From an uncultured Bacteroidia bacterium (GTDB lineage Bacteria; Bacteroidota; Bacteroidia; Bacteroidales; UBA932), in NCBI GenBank assembly GCA_902790635.1, contig CADASN010000013.1, forward strand, positions 94,408-158,407: 64,000 nt of DNA. Reading direction: 5' to 3'. This document shows, piece after piece, positions 38,047 to 44,569 of this stretch (its first letter is position 1; the number at the start of each line of letters is the position of its first letter). The notes under the pieces were generated by a model. That model worked only from the letters and a program-made list of their open reading frames with translations, ran no database searches and was not told the DNA's origin. The position numbers and the translations under genes were made by a program.

Positions 38047-39744
38047 TTAGATGTTGTAGCCGGGGTAGCCGGCGCGGGAGTAGTCGCCGGTGACCATCGG
38101 GACGGCGAGGTTGTTGTAGAGTTTGCCTGCGGACAGCGTGATGGGCTTGCTGCTCTTGTAGCAGTAGTTCCCGTCGGCGGTGACCGCGACGATGCTGATC
38201 TGCGCCGCGTTGACGGGCAGCATGGCGACGTAGATGCCGTCGGTGCCAAAGGTGCCTGATGCGGGCGTGACGGTGTAGCTGTGGGTGCCGTCGCTGATGG
38301 TCAGGCAGGTGATGCCGGAGATGGCGTCGCTTCCGAGCATCGGCGTGTATTTGCCGATGAGTACCCGGTTGGTCATCGAGACGCGCGCCGTGGTGCAGGT
38401 CCCGCCGTCGATGATGAGGGTGGAACTGCCCGTGGAGGCGTCGAAGTTGGCGCTGATGTCGGCGATGGTACCGTGCTGGGCGGCAAGCTTGGACGGGTCC
38501 AGCTCGCCGGTGGCTCCCGCAAGGGTGGCGGGATAGACGAATTTGACCGTGCCGCCGTCCCGGGCATTTGTCAGCTCTGCGGTGAAGGTGGCTGAGCCGT
38601 CGGTAGCTACTGCGTCAACTGTGGCTGTGACCGAAGCAAAGGTGCCGTCGGTCTTCTCGTAGTAGAGGTTGAGCTGTTCGTCCACAACCCAGTTTTTCTT
38701 CCCGTCGGCATCGACGGCTTTGGTCTGCGGCTGGCCCTTGGAGGCGAGGGTGGAGCTGAAGCGGAGCGTGGTCACGGGCGGGGTCGCCGGGGTGGGCTCC
38801 GGTGTGGTGCCGGGCGTAGTGCCCGGTGTGGTGCCCGGGGTGGTGCCGGGAGCCGGCGCTTGCGGGGTGCCGGGGGCAGGCTGCTGCGAGGTGCCCGGGG
38901 CTGGCTCCTGCGGCGTTCCGGGGGTCGGCTCCTGCGGGGTGCCCGGGGCCGTGCCCGGATTCACCGCGGGTTCGTGGATCGAGAGGGGCAGGTCGTTGAA
39001 GAGCACGTTCACCTGGAGCGTGAGCTTCTCGCTGAGGAAGTTGTAGGTCTGCGCGGCGGTGGTGGCGGTGCAGTTCAGCGCCAGGTTGTGGACGGGAAGC
39101 ATCGCCAGGTAGATGCCGTCGGTACCGAAGCAGCCTTCGGCCGGGGCGGCCGTGTAGCTGTGGGTGCCGTCGCTGACGGTCAGGCTGAGGATGCCTTCGA
39201 TGGGGGTACCGTCCACGGCCGGGGTGAATTTGCTGACGGATACCCGGTCCTCCAGCTTGAGTTGAGTGCCGTTCTCGCCGGCTTTTGTCTGGAGGGTGGT
39301 GGAGCCGGTGGCGGCGTCGAACCTTTTGGCGATGTCCTCCAGGGTGCCGAGCTGGTCGGCGAGCAGGGCGGTGTCGATGTCGTCGCCCGCCTCATTGACC
39401 AGGGTGGCGGGATAGACGAATCTCAGCGGGCTGCCGTCCCGGGCGTCCGTGAGCGTGGCGGCGATCTTCGCGCTGCCGTCGCTCTCGACCGATTCGATGG
39501 TGGCGAGCGTCAGTTCGGTGCTGCCGTCAGCCTTCTCGTATTGCAGGGTGAGCCGGGCGTTCAGCGGCCAGGTCTTGCCTTCGCTGCGGGCGGCGAGGGT
39601 GGCGGTGAAAGCGGTCTGGGCAATCTCCTCACTGGGCGGCAGGAGGTCCGTGGGGTCCTGGACGTAGCCGTCGTCCGGGCCGCCTTTGGTGCAGGCTGCC
39701 AGGCAGGCGAGCATCAGGAACAGGGGTATCTTGTGGATTCGCAT
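38047..39744 (-). CDS. Lipoprotein with two tandem fimbrillin-like domains and a Pro/Thr-rich hinge
   Basis: This 565-residue lipoprotein (LMLACLAAC) has two homologous domains. Domain 1 contains RDGSPLRFVYPATL and QLGTLEDIAKRFDAATGS; domain 2 contains RDGGTVKFVYPATL and QHGTIADISANFDASTGS. Between them, about residues 268-330, is a low-complexity hinge built from PGTPQEPT and PGTT units. Each domain ends in a YVAMLPV/YLAMLPV strand. The same domain also begins the BspA-like lipoprotein of the operon. A surface-exposed, flexible two-headed protein is likely; the ligand is unknown. Confidence 0.78.
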   Translation of the reverse strand: MRIHKIPLFLMLACLAACTKGGPDDGYVQDPTDLLPPSEEIAQTAFTATLAARSEGKTWPLNARLTLQYEKADGSTELTLATIESVESDGSAKIAATLTDARDGSPLRFVYPATLVNEAGDDIDTALLADQLGTLEDIAKRFDAATGSTTLQTKAGENGTQLKLEDRVSVSKFTPAVDGTPIEGILSLTVSDGTHSYTAAPAEGCFGTDGIYLAMLPVHNLALNCTATTAAQTYNFLSEKLTLQVNVLFNDLPLSIHEPAVNPGTAPGTPQEPTPGTPQEPAPGTSQQPAPGTPQAPAPGTTPGTTPGTTPGTTPEPTPATPPVTTLRFSSTLASKGQPQTKAVDADGKKNWVVDEQLNLYYEKTDGTFASVTATVDAVATDGSATFTAELTNARDGGTVKFVYPATLAGATGELDPSKLAAQHGTIADISANFDASTGSSTLIIDGGTCTTARVSMTNRVLIGKYTPMLGSDAISGITCLTISDGTHSYTVTPASGTFGTDGIYVAMLPVNAAQISIVAVTADGNYCYKSSKPITLSAGKLYNNLAVPMVTGDYSRAGYPGYNI

Positions 39745-39755
39745 GGTCGTGTCGT

Positions 39756-39914
39756 TTAAGGTTCGTTGCTAGCGAAAGGGTTCTCACCGGTCAGTTCATA
39801 ATCCTGATTAGGGCTGGCTTGAAGAGGGCTGGCTGACAGCAAGACGCATTCCGTCTTGAGTTCGAAGATCTCTGCTACGGGTGGTTCGTAGGGATGTTTG
39901 TCGAGTGGTTTCAT
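39756..39914 (-). CDS. Small conserved-type peptide leading the surface operon
   Basis: The 52-residue product MKPLDKHPYEPPVAEIFELK... resembles short Bacteroidota peptides of the form KPxxEIFEL-xxxxLLSAS found beside fimbrial and surface lipoprotein genes. It has no signal peptide. An in-frame ATG at 39935 would add 7 residues but overlap the preceding small gene. It ends 11 nt before the two-domain lipoprotein. The function is unknown. Confidence 0.6.
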   Translation of the reverse strand: MKPLDKHPYEPPVAEIFELKTECVLLSASPLQASPNQDYELTGENPFASNEP

Positions 39915-39918
39915 ATGC

Positions 39919-40140
39919 TTATTTTTTGTTTTCATTGTCGTTTTGGGATGCTCCGAAGCGCGGGGCGGGATGAGATCCTTGGGCAAGCTCAGGATGACAG
40001 GCCGTGGGCTCAGGATGACAGGGCACGGAAGGACCGGAAGTCTCCCGAAGGACTTTGCGGACAGACACGATGATCCACGGCAGCCACACCAGAAGCAGCA
40101 GCGCCGTGATCACGATCAGCAGAATGGTTTTCCAGCTCAC
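39919..40140 (-). CDS. Possible small single-pass membrane protein
   Basis: A GTG-started frame of 73 residues has one strong transmembrane helix (WKTILLIVITALLLLVWLPW) followed by a basic patch (SVRKVLRE). The second half (HPEP...HPELAQGSHP) is encoded by a dispersed repeat, so the original C-terminus may have been replaced. It is first in line with the surface operon and ends 4 nt before the next ATG. It is supported only by composition and position. Confidence 0.45.
   Translation of the reverse strand: MSWKTILLIVITALLLLVWLPWIIVSVRKVLRETSGPSVPCHPEPTACHPELAQGSHPAPRFGASQNDNENKK
39949..40033. repeat. REP-like repeat at the head of the surface operon
   Basis: Contains two direct copies of CTCAGGATGACAGG(G/C) (39988-40001 and 40010-40023) next to GAGATCCTTGGGCAAG and TGCTCCGAAGCG. 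This is the recognisable pattern of a dispersed repeat found in many GC-rich bacterial genomes. It is read as the second half of the small membrane protein on the minus strand. Confidence 0.6.
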
Positions 40141-40156
40141 GTCGGGAGATTACTAA

Positions 40157-40343
40157 TTAACCAGGTTAAATATCGTGATTATTCTGCAAAGCCTTGTCCG
40201 GCTGCGTCAATTTCGACAAAAATGTACGCAGCCGAACTAATTTTCCGATTCCACAAGAATTTCCAAAAAACTCTGACCGAAAATTTGAAGCCCTCCCCAT
40301 CCGCTCGTCCTGTGCACAAGGGTGTTTGGGTCCCCTGTGCACA
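40157..40343. promoter_or_regulatory. Candidate operators in the divergent gap
   Basis: The 273-nt gap between the surface operon (minus) and the regulator gene (plus) holds a palindrome TTAACCAGGTTAA (40157-40169) on the operon side and two identical palindromes TGTGCACA (40311-40318 and 40336-40343), 25 nt apart, just upstream of the regulator promoter. These could be binding sites of the neighbouring AraC-type protein. No consensus -7 box was found for the minus-strand operon. Confidence 0.4.
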
Positions 40344-40358
40344 CCCGGTGGGAAGTTG

Positions 40359-40389
40359 TTGGTTTTTAAAGCCAAAAGCGGTATCTTTG
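40359..40389 (+). promoter_or_regulatory. Promoter of the membrane AraC-type regulator
   Basis: TTG (40359-40361), 20 nt, TATCTTTG (40382-40389): consensus Bacteroidota promoter, 24 nt before the ATG. Confidence 0.75.
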
Positions 40390-40413
40390 CTTCTCCTCCA
40401 ACGATTGGTCGGC

Positions 40414-41511
40414 ATGTATTCCCTTCAGGACATCCTTTTCAGTGCGTCACTGGCGGTGTATGTCGCGACGAGCGTCTTCGTCGCGATGGTGCGCTGGGGG
40501 CATCGCTGCGAGCCGTACGGCCGGCACATGGATTATTATTACCCCGCTTGGCGGGCGGTCATCTCCTGCTTCCTGTGCAATCTCCTGATGTGCCCGGCCA
40601 TTTTCCTGCCGGAGGAGCGGGACGCCCTGCTGCAGCTGCGCCTGCTGCTGATCCTCGCGTCGCCCTTTTTCTGCGCCGTGCTGATGTTCAGCTATTTCGG
40701 CAAGGTGCTGAAAGTGAATACCTGGCGCATGCCCGTGTACGCATTGGCATGTCCATTCGGGGTGATGGCGCTGACGGCGACGACGCTGGCGCTGGTGCCG
40801 GGGACGCAGATGGACGCGGCGTTCTGCCGCTGGTTTTTCGCCGTGGGCGGGGTGCTGGCGCTGGCGTTCCTGGCTTGTTTTGTGACCGCTTTCCGGATGA
40901 TTGCGCGCGCGATGCGGCGCTTCTCCGAGGAGAACTGGTCGAACCCGGAGGATTTCCCGACCCGCTTTGCCGGCAAGGCGATCTGGATCTCCGCGCTGCA
41001 CCTGGCCGCAAGCTGGGTGGCGGCTTTTGTCGGCACGTACGCGGCGCTGAGCGTGGGGCTGTTCGCCCTGTCGGTGCTGGCGGTCTTGTTCCTGATCGGT
41101 GCGCTGTCGCCGCACCGGGAGATGGATGTGGAGCAGTTGGAGACGGGCGGCGTGCCGGGGGGACCGGAGGCGGAGGATGTGCCGGAGCTGGAGCTGAATC
41201 TCCCGCCGGAGCGGCAGGAAGAGATCGTCCGCGCCATCCGGCGCTATGTGGAGGAGGAGCGGGCGTTCCTGGACTGCCATCTCACGCTGTCAGACCTGGC
41301 GCGCGGCGTCGGGATCAACCGCGGCTATGTGTCTGCCGTGATGAACGCGCGGCTGGGGGGCTTCTTCGCCTACGTGAACCGCTGCCGCTATGCACATGTC
41401 GCCCGCCTGAAGGTGGAGCAGCCGGACACGCCCATCGGCGAACTCATCGACGCCGCCGGCTTCGGCTCCCGCTCCACCTACTACACCATCCGCAAGCGGC
41501 TGGGGGAATAA
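40414..41511 (+). CDS. Membrane-anchored AraC-family transcriptional regulator
   Basis: This 365-residue protein has six or seven hydrophobic segments in the first two thirds, then an acidic linker (VPGGPEAEDVPELELNLPPE) and a C-terminal AraC-type helix-turn-helix: LTLSDLARGVGINRGYVSAV and a second helix pair ending GFGSRSTYYTIRKRL. It is likely an inner-membrane sensor-regulator. Start ATG 40414 follows a consensus promoter; longer frames run through non-coding repeats. It is divergent from the surface-protein operon, which it may control (inference from position). Confidence 0.85.
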   Translation: MYSLQDILFSASLAVYVATSVFVAMVRWGHRCEPYGRHMDYYYPAWRAVISCFLCNLLMCPAIFLPEERDALLQLRLLLILASPFFCAVLMFSYFGKVLKVNTWRMPVYALACPFGVMALTATTLALVPGTQMDAAFCRWFFAVGGVLALAFLACFVTAFRMIARAMRRFSEENWSNPEDFPTRFAGKAIWISALHLAASWVAAFVGTYAALSVGLFALSVLAVLFLIGALSPHREMDVEQLETGGVPGGPEAEDVPELELNLPPERQEEIVRAIRRYVEEERAFLDCHLTLSDLARGVGINRGYVSAVMNARLGGFFAYVNRCRYAHVARLKVEQPDTPIGELIDAAGFGSRSTYYTIRKRLGE

Positions 41512-41550
41512 CCCTTGTCCTCGCGGAACAATTGAGGATGCAGGCGGTTT

Positions 41551-43275
41551 CTATGACAATCCGAATCTCGCTCTCAGTTCCGCGGCGCGCTGTCCGGCGA
41601 TCGCCCTGTACTTGCCGTAAATGCTGCAGATATGCTCGACTATGTCGCAGAATTCGCTGAGCCTGTCGGGGGCGAGCCACTTGCCGCGTTCGCGCCCGGA
41701 ATCGACCTTGTTCAACCATATTTCGAGGATTTTCGGCGATACGGCCCTGACCAGGATCAGATGAATGTCGTCGCTCACGTCCACGGTGATGTTTTCCGAG
41801 TAGTAATACTCGTACGCCTCTCTCACGACCCTGATCCCGGGAGACAGCCTTGCGCGGATCTGCTTGTAGGTCTCGTCCAGATTAACCTCGTCCCCGCCGT
41901 CCTCCCAGAGATCGCTGTCTTGGTAAAGCCCGTTTTGTGCGTAAACAAGATCCTTGACGAATGACAGCATGCAGTTTTTCACAAAGCCGCCGTCCGGGCC
42001 CAGATACGCTCTTTCATTTTCCGCTCCGAATTTCAACGCGGATTTGCCGACGATCGCCTCATACCTGTCCAGGTTTTCGTAAAACAATCTCTCCTCCAGA
42101 CTGAGATCTTTGTATTTGTCGTCTTTCTTCTTGTCGCTTTCTTTGCGAAGCACGTTGATCGCTTCTTTCAGGACCGGGCTTACGGGGATATCGTGTTCCT
42201 CGCAGAGCGCTTCCACGCGGCGGACGACTTCGTCGTGAACGTCATCAGACGGAGAATGGCCTTCTTGGTAATAGGCGCCGTTGAGCTCGATGGCGAGCCG
42301 GCAGACCCTGTCGTTCAGGTCCGGGTCGTCCTGCAGCGCTTCGGGCGGTATCGACTCGAATATGTCGAGAAAAGCCTCTTCCGCCTCATCGAAATCCGCG
42401 TAGTATTCGCTTGTCGAGTCGTCGAAAAAGCTGTAGTCCTCCGGATCGGGAAGGTGTTTTACGACACTCTCAAGGCCGAAAAGAATATAGTCAAGATCCT
42501 CCTGTACGTCCTCCGGCAGATTTTCAAACTGACCGGGATGAGCGTCAAGGACCGTGCGGATCACTTCGTCGTCGTGTCTTAACCGCTCAGATGCGAAGCC
42601 GATCGAATTCTCACATCTACTTACAGCGGCAAGGACCGTCTCCCTGTCGTCCTTAAGCCGCTCTGACGCGTATTCGAGCACGTCGCCTTCGTAGGTCTCT
42701 ATCGCCGTGAGGACGATCTCTTTGTCGTCCTTCAATTCGTCGGAGGCGAACTGAAGCGCGTATCCGTCATGCCTCACGGCGGCCAGGACCACGTCGCGGT
42801 CGGCCCGCAATTCTTCGGCGGCATATCCGAGCGCGTTCCATGCCGAGCCGACGGCAGCCGTCACGACGTCCTTGTCCGCACGGAGGCGTTCGCTCACGTC
42901 TTTGAGCACGCCGCCGTACGTCGAGAGCGTTTTGATCGCAAACTCCTTGTTGTCCCGTACTTTTTCCGGCGCGTTCTTCAACTTGAACGGTTTTCCGCCG
43001 AGATAGGCTTCTGCCACGTCAGCGTCGCTCTGCATTTCCTCCGTGAGAGAGGAGAATATTTCCCGGTCATTTCTGACGGCGAGGAGGGCGAGAGCTTTGT
43101 CGTTTCTGAACCTTTCGCTTACGTATTTTATCACTCCGGCGTTCTGGTTCACCGCCTGCTTGATAAATCTGCGGTCGTTCTGCAGTTCTTCCGACGCGTA
43201 AGCGATGGCGGAGGGACATTTCCTTACGGCCTTAAGGACCGTGGTCGGGTCGGATCTTTTTGATTCACAGGTCAT
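41551..43275 (-). CDS. DUF4116-repeat protein with an unrecognised C-terminal domain
   Basis: This 574-residue protein has no signal peptide. Residues about 10-265 are roughly eight helical repeats of the DUF4116 type (…YASEELRNDRDVVLAAV…). An acidic linker follows, then a C-terminal domain of about 170 residues (FVKNCMLSFVKDL ... YYSENITVDVSDDI ... LSEFCDIVEHI). That domain matches the whole neighbouring protein upstream. Function is unknown. Base composition is lower in GC than in the surrounding genes, suggesting acquisition. The start at 43275 overlaps the upstream gene by 11 nt; a longer frame to 43458 only covers the shadow of that gene. Confidence 0.8.
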   Translation of the reverse strand: MTCESKRSDPTTVLKAVRKCPSAIAYASEELQNDRRFIKQAVNQNAGVIKYVSERFRNDKALALLAVRNDREIFSSLTEEMQSDADVAEAYLGGKPFKLKNAPEKVRDNKEFAIKTLSTYGGVLKDVSERLRADKDVVTAAVGSAWNALGYAAEELRADRDVVLAAVRHDGYALQFASDELKDDKEIVLTAIETYEGDVLEYASERLKDDRETVLAAVSRCENSIGFASERLRHDDEVIRTVLDAHPGQFENLPEDVQEDLDYILFGLESVVKHLPDPEDYSFFDDSTSEYYADFDEAEEAFLDIFESIPPEALQDDPDLNDRVCRLAIELNGAYYQEGHSPSDDVHDEVVRRVEALCEEHDIPVSPVLKEAINVLRKESDKKKDDKYKDLSLEERLFYENLDRYEAIVGKSALKFGAENERAYLGPDGGFVKNCMLSFVKDLVYAQNGLYQDSDLWEDGGDEVNLDETYKQIRARLSPGIRVVREAYEYYYSENITVDVSDDIHLILVRAVSPKILEIWLNKVDSGRERGKWLAPDRLSEFCDIVEHICSIYGKYRAIAGQRAAELRARFGLS

Positions 43276-43894
43276 ACTTTTTTCTTTTTTCCCGCACCTT
43301 TTCTTCCGCCATTTCCGTGAAGCGGCCGATATGGTCGTAAATATACTCCGCCATGCGGCAGAACTCCACCGTCTGATCGGGGAAGAAGTACGCCGAGCAT
43401 CGCTCGCAGTCGCCGCTCGCCTGACACGCGAGCAGCTCGTCGTCCGTCTGCTCGGCAACGTATCCCATCCAGTCGCTGTCGTCGTCGTCCCAAAAGCCGT
43501 TGACGCGTATCCCGACGGTAGAGAACGCGTGGTGTCCCCTCAAAAGATCGAAGGACAGGATATCGTTTATCTTCACGTTAACGTATTCGGAGAAAATATA
43601 TTCTTCCAGCCCGTGACGGACTTCAAAATGATCGGCAAGTTCGCTTTTTACCGTCTGGAAGACCGGCTCCATGTCGATGTAGTACGGATCCTTCGTCCAT
43701 TCGCCAACCGGCCTGATGAGCTCGAAGATCAGTTCTTTCATGAACTCCTTGACCGTGAATCTGACGTATGGCCCGCCCGGCTGGACGAACGCTTTCGCTT
43801 CGTCAACATAATGGTGTTCGAGCAGAAGCGGCAGGTAAAGATCGAGCTTCTCCGTCGCCCTGTCGAGAATCGCTTTTTCTTCTGCTATGTCCAT
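43265..43894 (-). CDS. Unrecognised protein, paralogous to the C-terminal domain of its neighbour
   Basis: This 209-residue acidic cytoplasmic protein belongs to no family I recognise. The segment FTVKEFMKELIFEL ... IFSEYVNVKINDI ... TVEFCRMAEYIYDHIGRF ... EKVREKRKKYDL can be laid against the last 170 residues of the DUF4116 protein (FVKNCMLSFVKDL ... YYSENITVDVSDDI ... LSEFCDIVEHICSIYGKY ... AAELRARFGLS). A CQASGDCERCSA stretch may bind metal. The two genes overlap and form an operon. Codon use is AT-shifted. Confidence 0.75.
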   Translation of the reverse strand: MDIAEEKAILDRATEKLDLYLPLLLEHHYVDEAKAFVQPGGPYVRFTVKEFMKELIFELIRPVGEWTKDPYYIDMEPVFQTVKSELADHFEVRHGLEEYIFSEYVNVKINDILSFDLLRGHHAFSTVGIRVNGFWDDDDSDWMGYVAEQTDDELLACQASGDCERCSAYFFPDQTVEFCRMAEYIYDHIGRFTEMAEEKVREKRKKYDL

Positions 43895-43989
43895 TTCTTA
43901 CAACTTGTCTGTGCAAAGATAGCATTTTACTTAAATGTAATGGGCTCATTGCCGCTCACGAAGCCCTGGATTTGGGGCGAGCGTTGCTC

Positions 43990-44142
43990 TGCCAGGGGCG
44001 CTGGGGGCCTGTTTTGCCCCTGGCAGCCAGTTTTTTTGCGTGCCAGGGGCGCTTGGGGGCTGTTTTGCCCCGGGCGGCCAGTTTTTTTGCCTGCCCGGGG
44101 CGCTGGGGGGCTGTTTTGCCCCGGGCGGCTGCGCTTTTTCGC
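43990..44142. repeat. Three contiguous 51-bp hairpin units
   Basis: Units at 43990-44040, 44041-44091 and 44092-44142, with no spacer. Each holds a 9-bp inverted repeat around a GTTTT-containing loop; units 1 and 2 are followed by GCCAG and seven T, unit 3 by a shorter T run. Unit 1 pairs GCCAGGGGC with GCCCCTGGC and unit 3 pairs GCCCGGGGC with GCCCCGGGC, so the stem changed on both sides. The rest of the gap 43895-44265 shows no gene; frames over the repeats look spurious. Confidence 0.85.
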
Positions 44143-44168
44143 TTAAGCCCGCACCGCCAGGCTTTCCG

Positions 44169-44211
44169 GAGCGGAGCGACGCAGGGGGTCTGGGGGGAAC
44201 GCCCCCCAGTG
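44169..44211. repeat. GC-rich palindromic element, copy 2
   Basis: Shares the 16-bp core GGGGGGAACGCCCCCC (44192-44207) and the flanks (GGAGCG...CGC-GGGGGTC-GGGGGG) with the copy at 22480-22537. Confidence 0.7.
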
Positions 44212-44222
44212 AATAGGGAACC

Positions 44223-44272
44223 GGGAGCACGCAAAAGCGCCCCAGCGTATGCTGAGGCGCTTGCGTGCTCCC
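44223..44272 (-). terminator. Long hairpin including the 3' end of tRNA-Lys(CTT)
   Basis: The arms 44223-44241 and 44256-44272 pair over 17 bp with a 2-nt bulge; CAGC/GCTG extends the stem to a 4-nt loop. On the minus strand the upstream arm begins inside the tRNA, using the 3' strand of its acceptor stem and the discriminator base. No U run follows. It may be a terminator, a processing signal or a competing fold. Confidence 0.6.
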
Positions 44273-44338
44273 TTAGGGGCTCGAACCCTAGACACCCTGA
44301 TTAAGAGTCAGGTGCTCTACCAACTGAGCTAAGGAAGC
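44266..44338 (-). tRNA. tRNA-Lys, anticodon CTT
   Basis: A 73-nt cloverleaf on the minus strand: acceptor GCTTCCT/AGGGAGC with one G-U pair, D arm AGCTCAGTTGGTAGAGC, anticodon stem CCTGA/TCAGG with loop CTCTTAA, and T arm TAGGG-TTCGAGC-CCCTA. CCA is not encoded. It is the second of two lysine tRNA genes in tandem. Confidence 0.95.
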
Positions 44339-44369
44339 AGTATGTCAAACGAAAGCTCGTTCACTTTAG

Positions 44370-44442
44370 TGACCCGTTCGGGGCTCGAACCCGAGACCCC
44401 AACATTAAAAGTGTTGTGCTCTACCAACTGAGCTAACGAGTC
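44370..44442 (-). tRNA. tRNA-Lys, anticodon TTT
   Basis: A 73-nt cloverleaf on the minus strand: acceptor GACTCGT/ACGGGTC, D arm AGCTCAGTTGGTAGAGC, anticodon stem CAACA/TGTTG with loop CTTTTAA, and T arm TCGGG-TTCGAGC-CCCGA. CCA is not encoded. It lies 31 nt upstream of tRNA-Lys(CTT) and directly after the promoter, so the pair is probably one transcript. Confidence 0.95.
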
Positions 44443-44458
44443 CTCCGTTTTGGGATTG

Positions 44459-44490
44459 CAAAGGTATCTCTTTCTTTGGAATTCTCCAAA
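44459..44490 (-). promoter_or_regulatory. Promoter of the tRNA-Lys pair
   Basis: On the minus strand TTTG (44487-44490), 20 nt, TACCTTTG (44459-44466): consensus promoter 17 nt before the first tRNA. Confidence 0.8.
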
Positions 44491-44555
44491 TTTTATTTGA
44501 AAATTTTTTACACCCTTCTGTGTGCGGCTCAGAACAATTTCTCCGCAGAAAGTAT

Positions 44556-44563
44556 TATCTTTG
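44556..44563 (+). promoter_or_regulatory. -7 box of the GH2 gene at 44570
   Basis: TATCTTTG is a consensus -7 box only 6 nt before the ATG, so transcription would start at or next to the start codon (leaderless or nearly so). No clear -33 TTG was found at the expected spacing. Confidence 0.5.
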
Positions 44564-44569
44564 GAGAAT

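Noticed and set aside
39898..40413. Long N-terminal extension of the AraC-type regulator
   Set aside because: It runs through repeats and the consensus promoter at 40359-40389; the ATG at 40414 directly begins a transmembrane segment.
43276..43458. 61-residue N-terminal extension of the DUF4116 protein
   Set aside because: The added residues are an Arg/Ser-rich shadow of the upstream gene.
43990..44142. CRISPR array
   Set aside because: Units are contiguous without spacers and no cas genes are present.
43946..44234. Short frames over the 51-bp repeats coding for 17-residue repeats
   Set aside because: The unit length 51 is divisible by 3, so several frames stay open by chance. There is no start context or homology, and hairpin covariation explains the sequence better.
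44266..44442. tRNA-associated integration site for a genomic island
   Set aside because: No integrase and no direct repeat of a tRNA 3' end were found; the neighbouring repeat is inverted rather than direct.
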